Shown here piece after piece: positions 32,338-43,549 of a stretch of DNA of 64,000 nucleotides; the first letter of the stretch is position 1; every line of letters starts with the position of its first letter. The notes under the pieces are model-generated. The model did no database searches. It had not been told where the DNA came from and saw only the letters and a program-made list of their open reading frames with translations. The DNA is from Jaapia argillacea MUCL 33604 (Eukaryota > Basidiomycota > Agaricomycetes > Jaapiales > Jaapiaceae): assembly GCA_000697665.1 (NCBI GenBank), contig KL197709.1, positions 134,000 to 197,999 on the forward strand. Direction: 5' to 3'. Both the position numbers and the translations under genes were made by a program.

Positions 32338-33048
32338 TCAAGACCTCTCGATAGTGATGGTGGCTTGCCAAACGTCGTCCAGAACGTTGGTGATGGACAT
32401 TAGCACAAGGTGTTCGACGCCGAGGTTAGGATAACCAAGTCTCCACTGAGCGAATTGAGAACCGCTAATATTCTCGTGTTGGCATTTCTAGAAAAACAGA
32501 AGGGGGAGTCATTTTAGCGCCGATGGAAAGGATGAAGGAAATGAGAGATGGACGAACCTCGATGAAGCGCATGTATTGTTGAGATACCAGAGCCGCGAGT
32601 TGAGAGCGGGTAATAGGTCCCGTAGGTGTGACGATGTCGATAGTACGAAGCCATTCGACATGTGGATATCCAGGCCACTACAATGGGGTCAACCTCCAAC
32701 CTCACAAATCACAAAACCAAAGAGACTTACAGTGATACAAAACTTGATATTTCTCATCCCAGTATGTACCAAGACAGGATCGTGAGGACCAGCCATCATA
32801 GCCGCAACACCATGAACACCTCTACTTGCAACCTCCCTAATCTTGACTCCCATACCACGGTGACCGGCAAAGTCAAACGTAACTGTACCACCGGTCGCTC
32901 GGCCGATTGTGGACTTCCACTTGGACGTGGTGTGAAAGGGGATGAGGGGGACTGAGGTGCGGGAGTAGGCTGAGCGGGGTACGGCGTTTGTGAGAGTGTA
33001 GGAGGAGTTGTTGGTGATATTTGAGTGGAGGGGATTGTGGTAAGACAT
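32338..33048 (-). CDS. Orphan protein, paralog A (MSYHNPLH family)
   Basis: Family unknown to me. Three exons with two introns: the first donor follows the codons for FCIT near 32730, and exon 2 starts WPGYPHVEWLR. The second intron is about 32502-32560. The protein is about 182 residues: MSYHNPLHSNITNNSSYTL..., KWKSTIGRATGGTVTFDFAG, VKIREVASRGVHGVAAMM, SQLAALVSQQYMRFIE, QHENISGSQFAQWRLGYP, and the C-terminus VWQATITIERS. A close paralog with identical intron positions lies at 45523-46240 on the other strand. No signal peptide or membrane span is seen. The repeated charged/amphipathic segments and the KIREVASRG block are the most conserved. Both copies are intact, and conservation at protein level with diverged introns suggests selection. 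Confidence 0.8.
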
Positions 33049-33560
33049 CGTTAGTAGGGCGAGGATGATTCGGTAGTGAGTACTGGAGACGATACGATGA
33101 GGAGTGGGGGGACATTACCTGTAGATCCAACGCATTTTGTACGAGGATGGTCCACAAAGCAAAAGGGATACGTTCCTGTGGTGTGCTATCCCGTCCACAA
33201 CCAAAGCGGTTGGTGGCAAGTGAACCGAGCTCAAAGCACCATTCATGATCAAATCCCACTCATTCATTAAATGGCTTTGGTCCACAACGTCCCACAAGAG
33301 AACGGCAGCGGGGAGGGAACAATAAAGAAAGTGGCCATTGAGCAGAGCAAGTTTTGAGTCGGAGGCGCCCAATGGAAGATGTGAACGACAGAGTTGTACA
33401 CCCTCTCGACAAGTCACAAAGCAATCCCAGATTTGGACGACACGTGCAGAGTATTGCTATGGCCCATGGTGACAGAAAAGCGAGCGACAAAGCAATGGAA
33501 ACACTATGCAAAGGCTTTGTGAAGGTGTTTCTGTGGACGTGATTGGTGAGGAACCTGTCG
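33049..33560. repeat. Duplicated upstream region of orphan paralog A
   Basis: The about 500 bp before paralog A aligns, in inverted orientation, with about 45040-45522 before paralog B. Shared landmarks are TGTGGACGGGATAGC, ATGTCCCCC followed by TCCTCATCGTATCGTCTCCA, and CTTTGTGACTT. It may contain promoter elements or an unrecognised upstream exon, since a short peptide (GCTTLSFTS versus STTLEFTS) is also kept. Confidence 0.65.
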
Positions 33561-33881
33561 GCGAACCAAGCACAGTTTTGGGGAAACACCACTGTTCCAG
33601 GAGTAAGCTGCCTGAGCCACGCCGCCGAGTAGGTAGGGCCTCGTAGTCGAAATGCCAGGATTGAACCCAAGGAGGAGTAAAGACTAGATAAACGGGTCGT
33701 GATTCGTGGCCATGGTGGTTCAACGTTGCATGCTACACCAAAAATTTGATGTCCGACGTCTGAAAGTACCCTATCACCGTCCCTCCCATTACCGAATCCC
33801 AAAACAACAGTCATGTTAGTCTATTCTATTCCATGCACATATACTCCATATACGATCCCTAACCCCCAAAAAACCAAGATA
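33561..33881. other. Intergenic, nothing recognised
   Basis: It lies between the duplicated block and the stop of the auxilin-like gene. A minus-strand open frame covers much of it but has neither motifs nor a partner in the other copy. Confidence 0.4.
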
Positions 33882-36800
33882 TTACTGCTTGAAAGCATTC
33901 CAAGCATCATTCAACGCTCCAAACACCCCATTAGCGATCATCCTCTGCTCAACCGTCGTATTACTCGCGTTCAACTGGTAAAAAAAGCCCCATCAGCGTT
34001 CATCCATCCATCCATGCAACAACAAAACTCGTCACAAAACCGAATGAAACCCAACCCAAACACTCACCTTATCAGGATGAACCTTCGCAATAGCCCTAAC
34101 ATACCTCCCCTTAACCTGTCCCTCACTAACCAACTCATGCATCCCAACCTTCACCCACCCCAACTCTTTCCAAAGCACCATATCCAAACTAGCAATCAAC
34201 GCTCTCACATTCCCCTCTTTCCCTCCTTTCCAAGCTAAGATCTTGGCATCGACGGAATCTTTGAGAGAATGACGGAGTGTGTCTTCTGCTTCTGCTGCTG
34301 AGGTTGCGGTGCGGAGAGCGGAGAGAGCGGAGGAGGGAGGGGTAGGTGCTAATGAACGAGATATACTCTCCGCCTTCTCTTTCAGTTTAGGTGTCGGTTT
34401 AGGTGTCGGTTTCACAACTCCATCCCCACCCGCACCCGCACCATTAACCATCCTCCTACACCTCCCAGCGGCCTTAACAGCCTCCCCCCTAACCTTCCCC
34501 CCAGCCCACGAGCACCCAGCAACCCACTCCCAATCCCTCCCCGCCTCCTCCCACTTCTCCTTCCCCTCCTCAGCCTCCGCCCTCCTCCTAAAAGCCTTAA
34601 CCAACCCCTCCCCAAGCTCCACTCCTCCCCCCTCTTCCTCCCTCTCCACACGCTCTTCACTCCCAGGTTTATACGAAACCCCAACCAACTCAATGACGAA
34701 AGTAGCATCTTCGATCGCTCCGGTATAATCACCAGTTTTGAGACGGGACAAGGCGCGGTTGTTGTATAAGGGTATTTGGAGTAGGTGGGTGGGGGGTAAG
34801 GAGGAGATGGCGAGTGTGTAGGATGATTCGGCTTCTGCGTATTGACCTAGTTTGAATTTATCTGTTCCGGTGGTTTTGTGTTTGTTGGCGGTTGCTATGG
34901 CTGTAGGAGAAGCGGGGACGGTGGGTCGTTTGATGAGAGGGGGAGGAGCGGGTGGTTGGGTGGGGGGTACGGAAGGTGATGCCGTTCCTCGAGATTTACC
35001 ATGTCGGAATGGTGATTGGTATACTTTGTTTGGATTGCTAGTCGATGACGATGGAGTTTTAGTCGGATTCGAATCCCTCGTCGCCGAGCTAGCGATGGAA
35101 TCAGAGAATAAATCAACAGTCGGGATCTCCCCAGCCACACCTGCACCTCCCCTCCCTCTCGGCCTCAAGTTCTCAGGTTTAGCAGGTTTCGAAGGAGGCT
35201 GTTTCTTCCCAACCCCATTCCTTCCTTGCCTTCTCCCATCCTCGTGATCCCGACCAAGTTCACCATGATCATCGCCATGATCATCCTTGAACCCCCCTCC
35301 CACTTCATCATGTTGATCAAGATGTGTCGAATCATCACCATCATGTACCCCATCCATCATCCACCTCGGTTTCGTACCCCTACCTCCACCTCCCGCCCTC
35401 CCACTCCCTTCTCCGCCTCCCCCTTCTCTACCTCCCCTACCCCCACTCCCACTCCTCGCCAAACCCGGTAACCCCCCACCAGACCCCCCAGCCCTCTCCT
35501 CATAAACTTTAGCCACCTTCTCCCTCCCCTCCCTCCAAAACGCCCCAGCCCGACTGAACACACTCATCCCAATCTCCGAAGCTTGGGCTAACAACTTATC
35601 AGCTTGTTCCTGTATTGCGATAGAAGAGGTGGAGGGTGCGGTGGGGTCGAGGTGGGGAGAGGTGGTGGAGTCTCGAGGACGTTGAGATGCGGGGTCTCGG
35701 GAACGTTGAGGGGCAGTACGCCTCGGTCTCTCATTGGCTTCGAGTGGAGCTTCCCTCCTCCTCGGCCCTTCTCCTTCCTCTCCCCCGCCTCCTCCTTGCC
35801 CAGCTAACAAAACCTCCAAAGCACCCTCCACATCCCATCCCCCCTCTCCCTGGCCTCTCTCCATCAACGCACTCCTCGCTTGTCCAGGCGAAAACCCCAT
35901 TTCAACAAGTTGACCGAGAATATGAGGTGGTGGCGAGGGCGGGCTCGGACGATTCTGAGATGAACGGGATTGGATTGACGAATGTTGCCGTTGTTGTTGT
36001 TTGGGCTGAGTGTGTGGTGGGAAGAGGGTAAGGTCAGGACGTGTATTCGAATGATGTAGGTTTAAGAAACGGAAGAAGGGAAAAGGAGGGAAAGTAGTGA
36101 AGAGGAGGAATAGCAGGGAGAGGCGCTCAAGAAAAGATGCCCAAAAAAAATGAAATGAAAGAGGAGGGAAAAGACGTACAGAAGCTTTATTTCGAACGGG
36201 CCTATCCAACTCACCCCAGCCATCATCCACTGCTCCTGCCTCTCTTCCTCCACCCATCTCATCATCACTGGAATCTAGCAAGTTGTCTTCTCTATCTCCG
36301 AAATCGAAATCGCCGGGGGTGTTGGTACCAGATTGGTGTGTACTGTTGGTGGTGTTCGGAGTGCGAGATTGGAGTGGACGAGAAGGTATTGATGGTTGAG
36401 GTGAAGAGACGGAAGGAGAAGGCGAGACGAGATCATCGAAATCCCATATGGTAGCCTGTTTCTTCTGAGGTTGTGAAGAAGGTGCAGGTGATTGCGTAGG
36501 ATTGGAGGAGGACGCGGGAGAAGCGAACTCGTCAAAACCCCAATCATCGAGTGATACCGCTTGCGAAGGTTTGACGGGTGCAGGTGATGGAGCGAGTGTA
36601 GGAGCTGAGAACCCAAAAGCCCAATCGTCTTCCTGTGGCTTATTCGGAATAGCTGGGGACGAATTCCTGGCGCCGAGAGAATCCAAGCCATCCCAAGGAG
36701 AGGATTGGCGCGAGTTGGATGATGTTTGATGAGATGGGGATTGAGCAGCTCTAACAGCCGCAGCTCGTTCGGCTATAGTCATCCCACCACCCGCTCCTGT

Positions 36801-37112
36801 GCCCTTGCCATTCGACCCTCCACCAAAAGACGAAGCAGAAAGCAAGTCGCCAAATGCATCGCCCGATGGTTTCGGCGTTGGTCGTTGTTGTTGTTGTGAG
36901 TGCGTGCGTGCGATGGAAGCAGCGGAGATGGGACGCGAGGTGGAAGGCGAAGCTGCAGACGTCGATGCGAGCAGTGAGAATGCGTCATGGCGTTTGTTCG
37001 GTGGTGGCAGCGATGGCGAAGGATTGGGGGAGAGTGTTCCCAGTTTTTGGGGTGGTTTGGAAGATGGGGTTGGGGCAGAGAGGTTCCACAGATCGGCGAA
37101 CGAGTCGGACAT
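33882..37112 (-). CDS. SWA2: Auxilin/Swa2-like J-domain co-chaperone (UBA-TPR-J)
   Basis: A clathrin-uncoating co-chaperone that recruits Hsp70 to coated vesicles (family knowledge: yeast Swa2). The N-terminal 350 residues are disordered, with repeated acidic clathrin/adaptor-type motifs (SLDDWGFDEF, TIWDFDDLV, DWAFGF). The UBA domain is HILGQLVEMGFSPGQARSAL. A TPR-like unit runs KHKTTGTDKFKLGQYAEAES to IEDATFVIEL. The C-terminal J-domain has LWKELGWVKVGMHELV and the HPD motif (AIAKVHPDK). The last exon adds TVEQRMIANGVFGALNDAWN and AFKQ. Introns lie at about 33980-34066 and 36006-36179. The latter is 174 nt long, a multiple of three, and has no stop. About 1000 residues makes it longer than yeast Swa2, owing to low-complexity linkers. 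Confidence 0.9.
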
Positions 37113-37454
37113 GGTGTTACTTGGAGACCGGCTGTAAGTGATGGGTGTCGTATTTGAGCGTCTGGAGGTTATCGACTGGTCGGATATGTAGACCCTGCGA
37201 TGATTAGTTACAACACTACGATTGGATGCGATGACCGAATCATCCGATGGCGAGCACAGTCTGGTATTCCAGCGACGACGTCCTCGCTGCGCCGGACAAC
37301 GCTCAGATCGTCGGTCTCACAGGTCCATCATCGGTCTCACAAGTCTCAAAGGGCTCACAAGTCCAGGAGAGTGAAGCAAATGCACAGCCACTACACAGCT
37401 CTCGCCAACCGTCGACCAACCGTAATGTAAACACAACCTACCCTCCCAACCAAC

Positions 37455-39630
37455 ATGGATCCATTCCTCCCCCCATATACCCCAACCGAACTTCCTCCCC
37501 CAGTCTACGGTCTCTCCCTCTCCATCCCAACCCCCTCCTACCCCCTTCCTACCACCTTCACAATCGGTCCCAACCGTCTCTCCGAACCTCTAGTCACCCC
37601 CGAACAAATTAAGGCCCATCTCAAACTATTGAGAGCTTTTGGGGAGCTGAAATTGGATGTTGAGAGGAGTTCGTGGGCAGGGGAGAAAGGAGGGCGAGGA
37701 GATACGTTGGGGTGGGCTTGGTTTGTCGATCTTGCAGTTCATAGGTACGTCCGCGTTAGACCCACTTACTATACACGACTCGATGAACCCCCCACCCAGA
37801 TTCGAAAAATGGATAACAACACTCCCCGTGAAACGTATCAGCGACACAACCATCTTTGTCGAATCACACATCCCTCCATTAGACGTCCTAATAGTCTGGC
37901 ACGCCTACCTCCTCCACCCTACGTTCGTCTCCCACTCCTTCCTTCCAACACTAATAATCATGGCACGCATCATCCAGCAAATACGCTCGAGATCGAAGAG
38001 CGAACAACACTATTGACAGGTTACCAAGGATATACAACAACCTCATCGATATCGTCGTACGTTCCTTTCCTCCCTCTAACCATACCTCCCTCCTCACTCC
38101 CAAAAGAAATACATAGGTGATCCAGGAACGTCCACACCAACCAAAGAACGAGCCATATCCTGGCGAAAAAGCACAAACACCCCATTCGACCCAATACAAA
38201 GTGCTTCAGAAATCCTTCCAGCTAGGATGAACACACACCCGATCGACGAGAAAAAATCTCAGGAGAAATGTGAAGACCCCGCTCGAAACTCGTTGTACGT
38301 CCCCTCCTCCAACCACCTCACTCGGGAATTTCACTAACGATGTACCAAAACCAGATTAACACAAATAGCAGAGGGATCATCTCCTTACCGACCATTCTCA
38401 TTCGAACTAGTAGGAGCGGTACGTACCCCCCACCCCCAACACCTCTCGTCAACCTCCCATAACCATTCGCGTTCAGGTCTTCCGACAATCAACGTTCACC
38501 ACCAAGATGCACGATATAGGTTGGACAGACCCTTCTTTCCTTGAATCAACCAGGGGGAACGTAGTGTTACGATATACCATCGTTCGATATCACGCGTTCG
38601 TCCCCCTCCCCTCTTCTCCCCTCCTCTCAATCTCACCCATCAACACCAAGTTTCCTAGACATATTTTCCTCCCACCGCCACGAATCATTAATCCCAACAC
38701 TCGACATAAGCTTGGCATGGCACACACACCAAACATACGACGACCAATACGCATGGGATTGTGAGAGGTGGATGGTAAGCGGTAAAGAACAATTCAAATG
38801 GGATTGGACAGAGAGACGGTTTGAGTTGTGAGTTTCTCTTTTGGCTTCAAGGTTTTTGTGTTGTTGAGTTTGTGTAGTGAAGACAAGATTGACGCGGTTC
38901 GGATGGAAACATCATTACATCAAACTCGTCAAATATGGAAAGTGAGTTCCCCCCTCCCCTCCCGGCTCTCACATCAATTTTGGAACAGGATCAATTCAGC
39001 TCCGAATACATTCAATGCCCTTGCTCCCCTCCCTCCCCTTCCCAAAAACCCCAGGCGAATACGGGGGGAGATGTATCCCCGTCGTGTGATGACCCGATGT
39101 TATTATACGGTACACACCCGAGTGTTCATACCACCTCCAAACTCGATGATCACAGCAAGGAGGATCAACACAGTGGGAAGGGGAAGGGGAAGGGGAAATG
39201 CAAGGACGATCAGTACGAGCTGGATCTGCATTTGGATTTGGATCGAAATAAAGATGAAGGAGATGAAAGCAAAGTCGATCGAGCATGTATAATGGGATGT
39301 ACACCAATCCACAAATTCACTTCCGGACCATGTCCAGCCGTAAGCCTCCCCTTCCCCCCTCCCTTCCCCCTAACCACTACCACTCAACTCACTTTTGTCA
39401 CACAGTCAAGACAAGTTTGTCCACTAACAGGCCGAACATGTTGGACGAGTGGGTATACCCACGTAGAGGGCTCTCAGAAGATTGAGTATGATGATCTTCA
39501 TGGACCGTTGATGACGGAGTCCTGGGATAGACCTTGGTCTTTGGGGCTTGGGAGGAGGTTGGAGCAGGATAGAGGGGAGGGGAGCTCGAGGAGTGGGTGG
39601 AAAGTTTGGAAGAGGTGGAAAGGGAAGTAA
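37455..39630 (+). CDS. DUF1399 / glycine-rich-domain (GRDP-like) protein 1
   Basis: A member of the DUF1399/GRDP-like family, of unknown biochemical function. The N-terminus reads MDPFLPPYTPTELPPPVYGL, then VTPEQIKAHLKLLRAFGELK. The two DUF1399 hallmarks follow in separate exons: PPLDVLIVWHAYLLHPTKYA and LIPTLDISLAWHTHQTY with DDQYAWDCERWM. A Lys/Asp-rich low-complexity stretch (about 39170-39280) precedes a Cys-containing tail (ACIMGCTPIHKFTSGPCPA). About nine exons. Most junctions are clear, but the one near 38050-38116 closes only with a weak GTTCCT donor, so a frameshift there is possible. The paralog at 48406-51223 shares domain order and the N-terminal helix block. Copies of its 3' end appear in the repeats downstream. 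Confidence 0.75.
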
Positions 39631-39914
39631 GTAAGTTGTGCTCGCTTTGGGGTTAGGTTTGTACGTTGTTGAATTGTTGAAGGACATTGGATTTGGAGGT
39701 CTTGGGAATATATCATGTCATCCGTCTTTTTGAAAACGCACGGATACGTGGTGCCGTAGAACTCGGCATCGTGGCTGAGGATGCCCCGTCTTGACCAGTA
39801 ACGGGAACAGGCAAGATTCGAGCTGACGATACAACATCGTCAAGTATCAACCAGTGCGAGATCGTCACAATTCGAACAATTTGGTAACACAGGTCCAACA
39901 AAGTGTCGCGCCAT

Positions 39915-40870
39915 TGCCAAGGATGCCCCCAGACGAATGTCGTGACGTGAGCCTCTTGACTGTTAACGGAACGATGGATAGTACCAGCTTCGAGATGATG
40001 ATACGGCGGAATTGTCAGGTATACCCGCTGACGAGAATGGTATCTCGTCATGGATGTCAAACCTTTGCACCAGGAGGCACAGATCAAGTCGTCCATGGGG
40101 TTCCTCAAACCAATGGAGGAGGAGCGGCATAGTCAGCGTTGGGAGATTGAGTTTGGTGTGATCAGGAGACTGGAGGAAGATCATTGGAGGGGAACTTCAA
40201 GGTAGGTTCGGGCTCGGGGACTCGGAGTGGGTGGAAGTGTTAAGTAGGATTTGTTTGAGTCATCTTTTCGGTTGGGGGTTGTGAGTTACCAATGACACTG
40301 GGGTCTCGGGGATAGATATCAGTCGTCCGTCCCTTCAAATCAGGGAAACTTTGAGCTTGCATTGTTACTGAGGATGCTCCGAGATGTCAGCACGGAGATA
40401 GCCTGACGTGAGCCTCTTACGAGTCGGGGTACCAGCTTCGGGATGGTGGTATGAGATAGTCAACTTTCCCCGCTGACAAGAAAGGAATCTCGTCATGGAG
40501 GTCACATCTTCGTCGCATGGGAGGTGAGAATGCAGATCGACTTCAGAACGCGACACTGTCACCAGGAACCCCTCGCAAGGGTAGGGAGTCATACAGTATC
40601 TTGGATTTTGGCACCCGGTTACTAACACTGGGTGATTGCGAGAAAGCTCACCTGTAGCCATACGGAGGGAGAACCTCGACGACGGCGAACGATCCAGTAG
40701 TAAGGTGCGACTCGGAAGGGCCCATACACAGAACATTTCTAGAGTTTAGATTCTGTGTATGAGACACGGTAAGTAATAAGTCTATCGGAAGGGATCAAAC
40801 AATACCCCCCACGTGGGGAATGAATATCTTTCGCGGTGACAATCGATACCTTATGATGAAACCTGATCTC
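39915..40870. repeat. Direct repeat block 1 (contains subrepeats R1, R2)
   Basis: About 0.95 kb that aligns in direct orientation with 42278-43240. Within it a shorter unit occurs twice (from 39917 and from 40371). Hallmarks are GTGACGTGAGCCTCTT, GATGTCAGCACGGAGATA and TCTCGTCATGGA. A segment near 40200-40250 resembles the 3' end of the DUF1399 gene (AGTGGGTGGAAG). No open frame is shared between copies. Confidence 0.8.
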
Positions 40871-40872
40871 TC

Positions 40873-42021
40873 ATGGCCTGTGCCAGTCTCCTTTCACTGC
40901 CCGATGAGCTCACTGGAGAGATCATCGATGCTATCCCCAGTCCTTCCGATATCCTATCCCTCGCATTGACCTGTCGCTCCCTCGAACAACTTCTCATCCC
41001 TTCCGTTCTGAACTACAGACATATCACACTCGGAGTAACCAAATCACTACCGCTCTGGTTGGACCTCGCTCGCTCCCCAGGTCTCGCTCGGAATGTTCGA
41101 CACCTTGAAGTAGATTATGCCACTTTCTTCGGGGAGCCCGAGGAGCCCGAGAGCGAAACATACGCTGCATTTTGTAGGGCGTTGAGGGGAATGTCTGGTC
41201 TTCTGAAGTTTGGTTGTAATTATACGGACGGGACAGTTACCTCGATGGGTTTGGGTGGGGTGTTGGAAGCCATACGGATCTCTTGTCCACACTTGAATAA
41301 CCTCGGCCTAGCAGTGAAACTTGAGGATGCAGTGGAAGACGATTGGGATGCTGAGGTACGGAGATTTCGTTTTGCCAAGTAAGCTCGAATAACAGGAGCT
41401 CATTTTTCACAGCTTCCCAAGTTTCGCAATATCGAGACCTTCTACTATTACCTCGAGCTATTCCCGACCGTCGACTACCCCTCCTTCGGCAATGTACTCC
41501 GTTTCCTGTTTAATAACCCATCCCTGGTATCCATCCAGCTCCATTTCCACGACGGTCCACAGCCTCTCGAGGATTCCATCGTCAGCCTTCACTTCCCCAA
41601 CCTCGAAATGTTCACCCTGACTCACGTCACTTTCACTTCACCAGCATTCTGCTCCTTCCTCCGTCTCAACAATTCGCTAGTCAGCCTCCACCTCTACTCG
41701 TGCTCATGTTTGTCTCCGGGGACTCCGATGCTCGACTCCTTGCGAGTGGGCGACCTACCAAACCTTCGAAACTGTTGGGTCGATAGTGACAATAGCTGGA
41801 TGTACGTTTGCGAAGCCAAGCCTCCGCTTTTGAGATCGTTGGGAAGAGTTCGGGCCCATCATTTCAGCCACCAGGGCAAACGGGCATTTGAGGCTATTAG
41901 AGCTGTTTCGGGTAGCTTGGAACTTTTGCGTGGCTCTCTCGGCCTTCAACGCCGTGGCTACAAAGAAGCTGTGATTGCGGCATTCCCTTCGTTAGAGGTA
42001 GTGTGTAGTGCGCAATATTAA
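40873..42021 (+). CDS. F-box protein (short type)
   Basis: Two exons (40873-41355 and 41413-42021; GTACGG...CACAG) give 363 residues. The F-box is at the very N-terminus: LLSLPDELTGEIIDAIPSPS then LSLALTCRSLEQLLIPSVL. The C-terminal part is leucine-rich: NNPSLVSIQLHFHDGP, FPNLEMFTLTHVTF, NNSLVSLHLYSCSCL. This subfamily (F-box then RHITLG and WLDLARSPGLARNVRHLEVD) differs from the other F-box proteins here, which have the HVSRRWR-type box. It is intact, with a stop at 42019-42021. It lies exactly between two 0.95-kb direct repeats and so may have been captured or duplicated with them. Confidence 0.85.
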
Positions 42022-42277
42022 CCTTTCCCATCTCAAGTCTTGGGGCCGGTGTGAGAGATTTGGGTTTGGACAATAGCCTGCGATGGAGACGAGGAGCACA
42101 TTCATTGTCTTGGAACAGCCCATTTATGTAGCTTCGTGTACTTATATATATGTCGAACGTTGTCAACCTCATGCACCGATCAATAGGGTCGGTGACCCCC
42201 TCCGAAGGCTTCACTCAGACCGCCGCCATAGCATGTCCTGGGATGATGGCTCAAGTTTGAGCGATTCGGTGGTACCC

Positions 42278-43240
42278 ATTGCTGAGGTTGCTCCAAGATG
42301 TCAGTGCGGAATGTGACGTGAGCCTCTTGACGAGTAACGGAGCAATACTACAGTACCGGCTTCGAGATGACCATACGGAATCGTCAGGTATGCCCGCTGA
42401 TGAACACGGTATCTCGTCATGGATGTCACATCCTTGCCCCAAGGATCCACATCAATTTTGGGACATGTCCAGACGGGAGGCACAGATAAGGCCGTATGTG
42501 TGGCTCTTCATACTTTGCCCAATAGAGGAGGAGCGTTATGGAACATATTCCGTGTTTGATTACGTTGTGGTCAGGAGACTGGGGGAAGATCATTGGAGGA
42601 GAGCTCCAATATAGGTTCGGGCTCGGGGAGTAGGTGGAAGGGGCGGAAAGGGAAGTAAGATTTGCTCGAGTTATCTTGTTGGTCGTTGTGAGTTACCAAA
42701 GACACTCGGAATCTCGGGGATAGATATTAGTCGTCCGTCCCTTCAAATCCAGGAAACTATGACCTTTCATTGTTGTTGAGGATGCTCCGAGATGTCAGCG
42801 CGGAGATATCCTCACGTGAGCCTCTTACGAGTCTGAGCAAGACCGGCTTGATGATGGTATGGGATAGTCAAGTATCCCCGCTGACAAGACGGGGATCTCG
42901 TCATGGAGGTCACATCCTCGTGCGCAAGAGCAAAAATGGGAGGCAGAAACCAAATCGCCTTCGAAGAGTTTCAGGGCGGGTTTCGAGAAACGATACTGTC
43001 ATCGCGAGCCTCAGAGATGCCAGAGATAGAGCGATATCTTGGGACCTCGTCCGGTCACTGACACTGGGAGATCACGAGAAAGCTCACCTATAGCCAGGCG
43101 GAGGGAGAGCCTCGACGACAGCGAGCAATCCAATAAAGTACGAAGGGATCGTGGGCTAAACAATACCGCCCACGTCACGGTGGGGGATGAATATCTTCCG
43201 CAGGCAATTGGGAGATGTACACAAGTTTAAGCAACAAGCC
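42278..43240. repeat. Direct repeat block 2 (contains subrepeats R3, R4)
   Basis: The second copy of the block at 39915-40870. The subrepeats begin at 42282 and 42778. Identity is highest near the CTCGGGGATAGATAT and TAGTCGTCCGTCCCTTCAAA segments (42713-42750, matching 40305-40345). Overall divergence is moderate with many small indels, so the duplication is not recent. Confidence 0.8.
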
Positions 43241-43549
43241 GCCCGATGGGCGATGAGCTGTGGTCAAGCACCTATCTGGTTTCGCAAGCGATTTCAATGC
43301 CGACATAGGATTTGAGCCTATTGGAGAGACTGAAATCAATGACGGAAGTATTGGACGGAAGATCTAGGTCAATGTTTGCAACGTTGAACGCCCGTCTCGC
43401 ATGTGATCGTTGAACAGCCAGAGAGGAGGAACAGCGTTGGGGCAAGTTCGCCGTGCGCCGGATTATGATAGTTTATCCAGTGAGTTACAAACTGACAGCG
43501 ATGGGTGATCTCATCACCACACACGCAAGTCAGTAGGGTATGAGGTCAG

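Noticed and set aside
33260-33814. 184-codon minus-strand frame upstream of orphan paralog A
   Set aside because: No ATG-linked motif, and the equivalent region of paralog B does not keep the full frame. Only a short peptide is shared, so I treat it as duplicated upstream DNA.
34279-35247. Plus-strand open frames over the auxilin-like gene
   Set aside because: They are low-complexity mirror images of the Ser/Gly/Arg-rich linker of the minus-strand gene, with no independent motif.
39915-43240. LTR retrotransposon with the F-box gene as cargo
   Set aside because: The direct repeats are diverged, do not start TG and end CA, contain internal subrepeats, and no polymerase, integrase, primer-binding site or target duplication was seen.
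39720-43240. CRISPR-like or regularly spaced short repeats
   Set aside because: The units are hundreds of bases long, few, unevenly spaced and in a eukaryotic genome.
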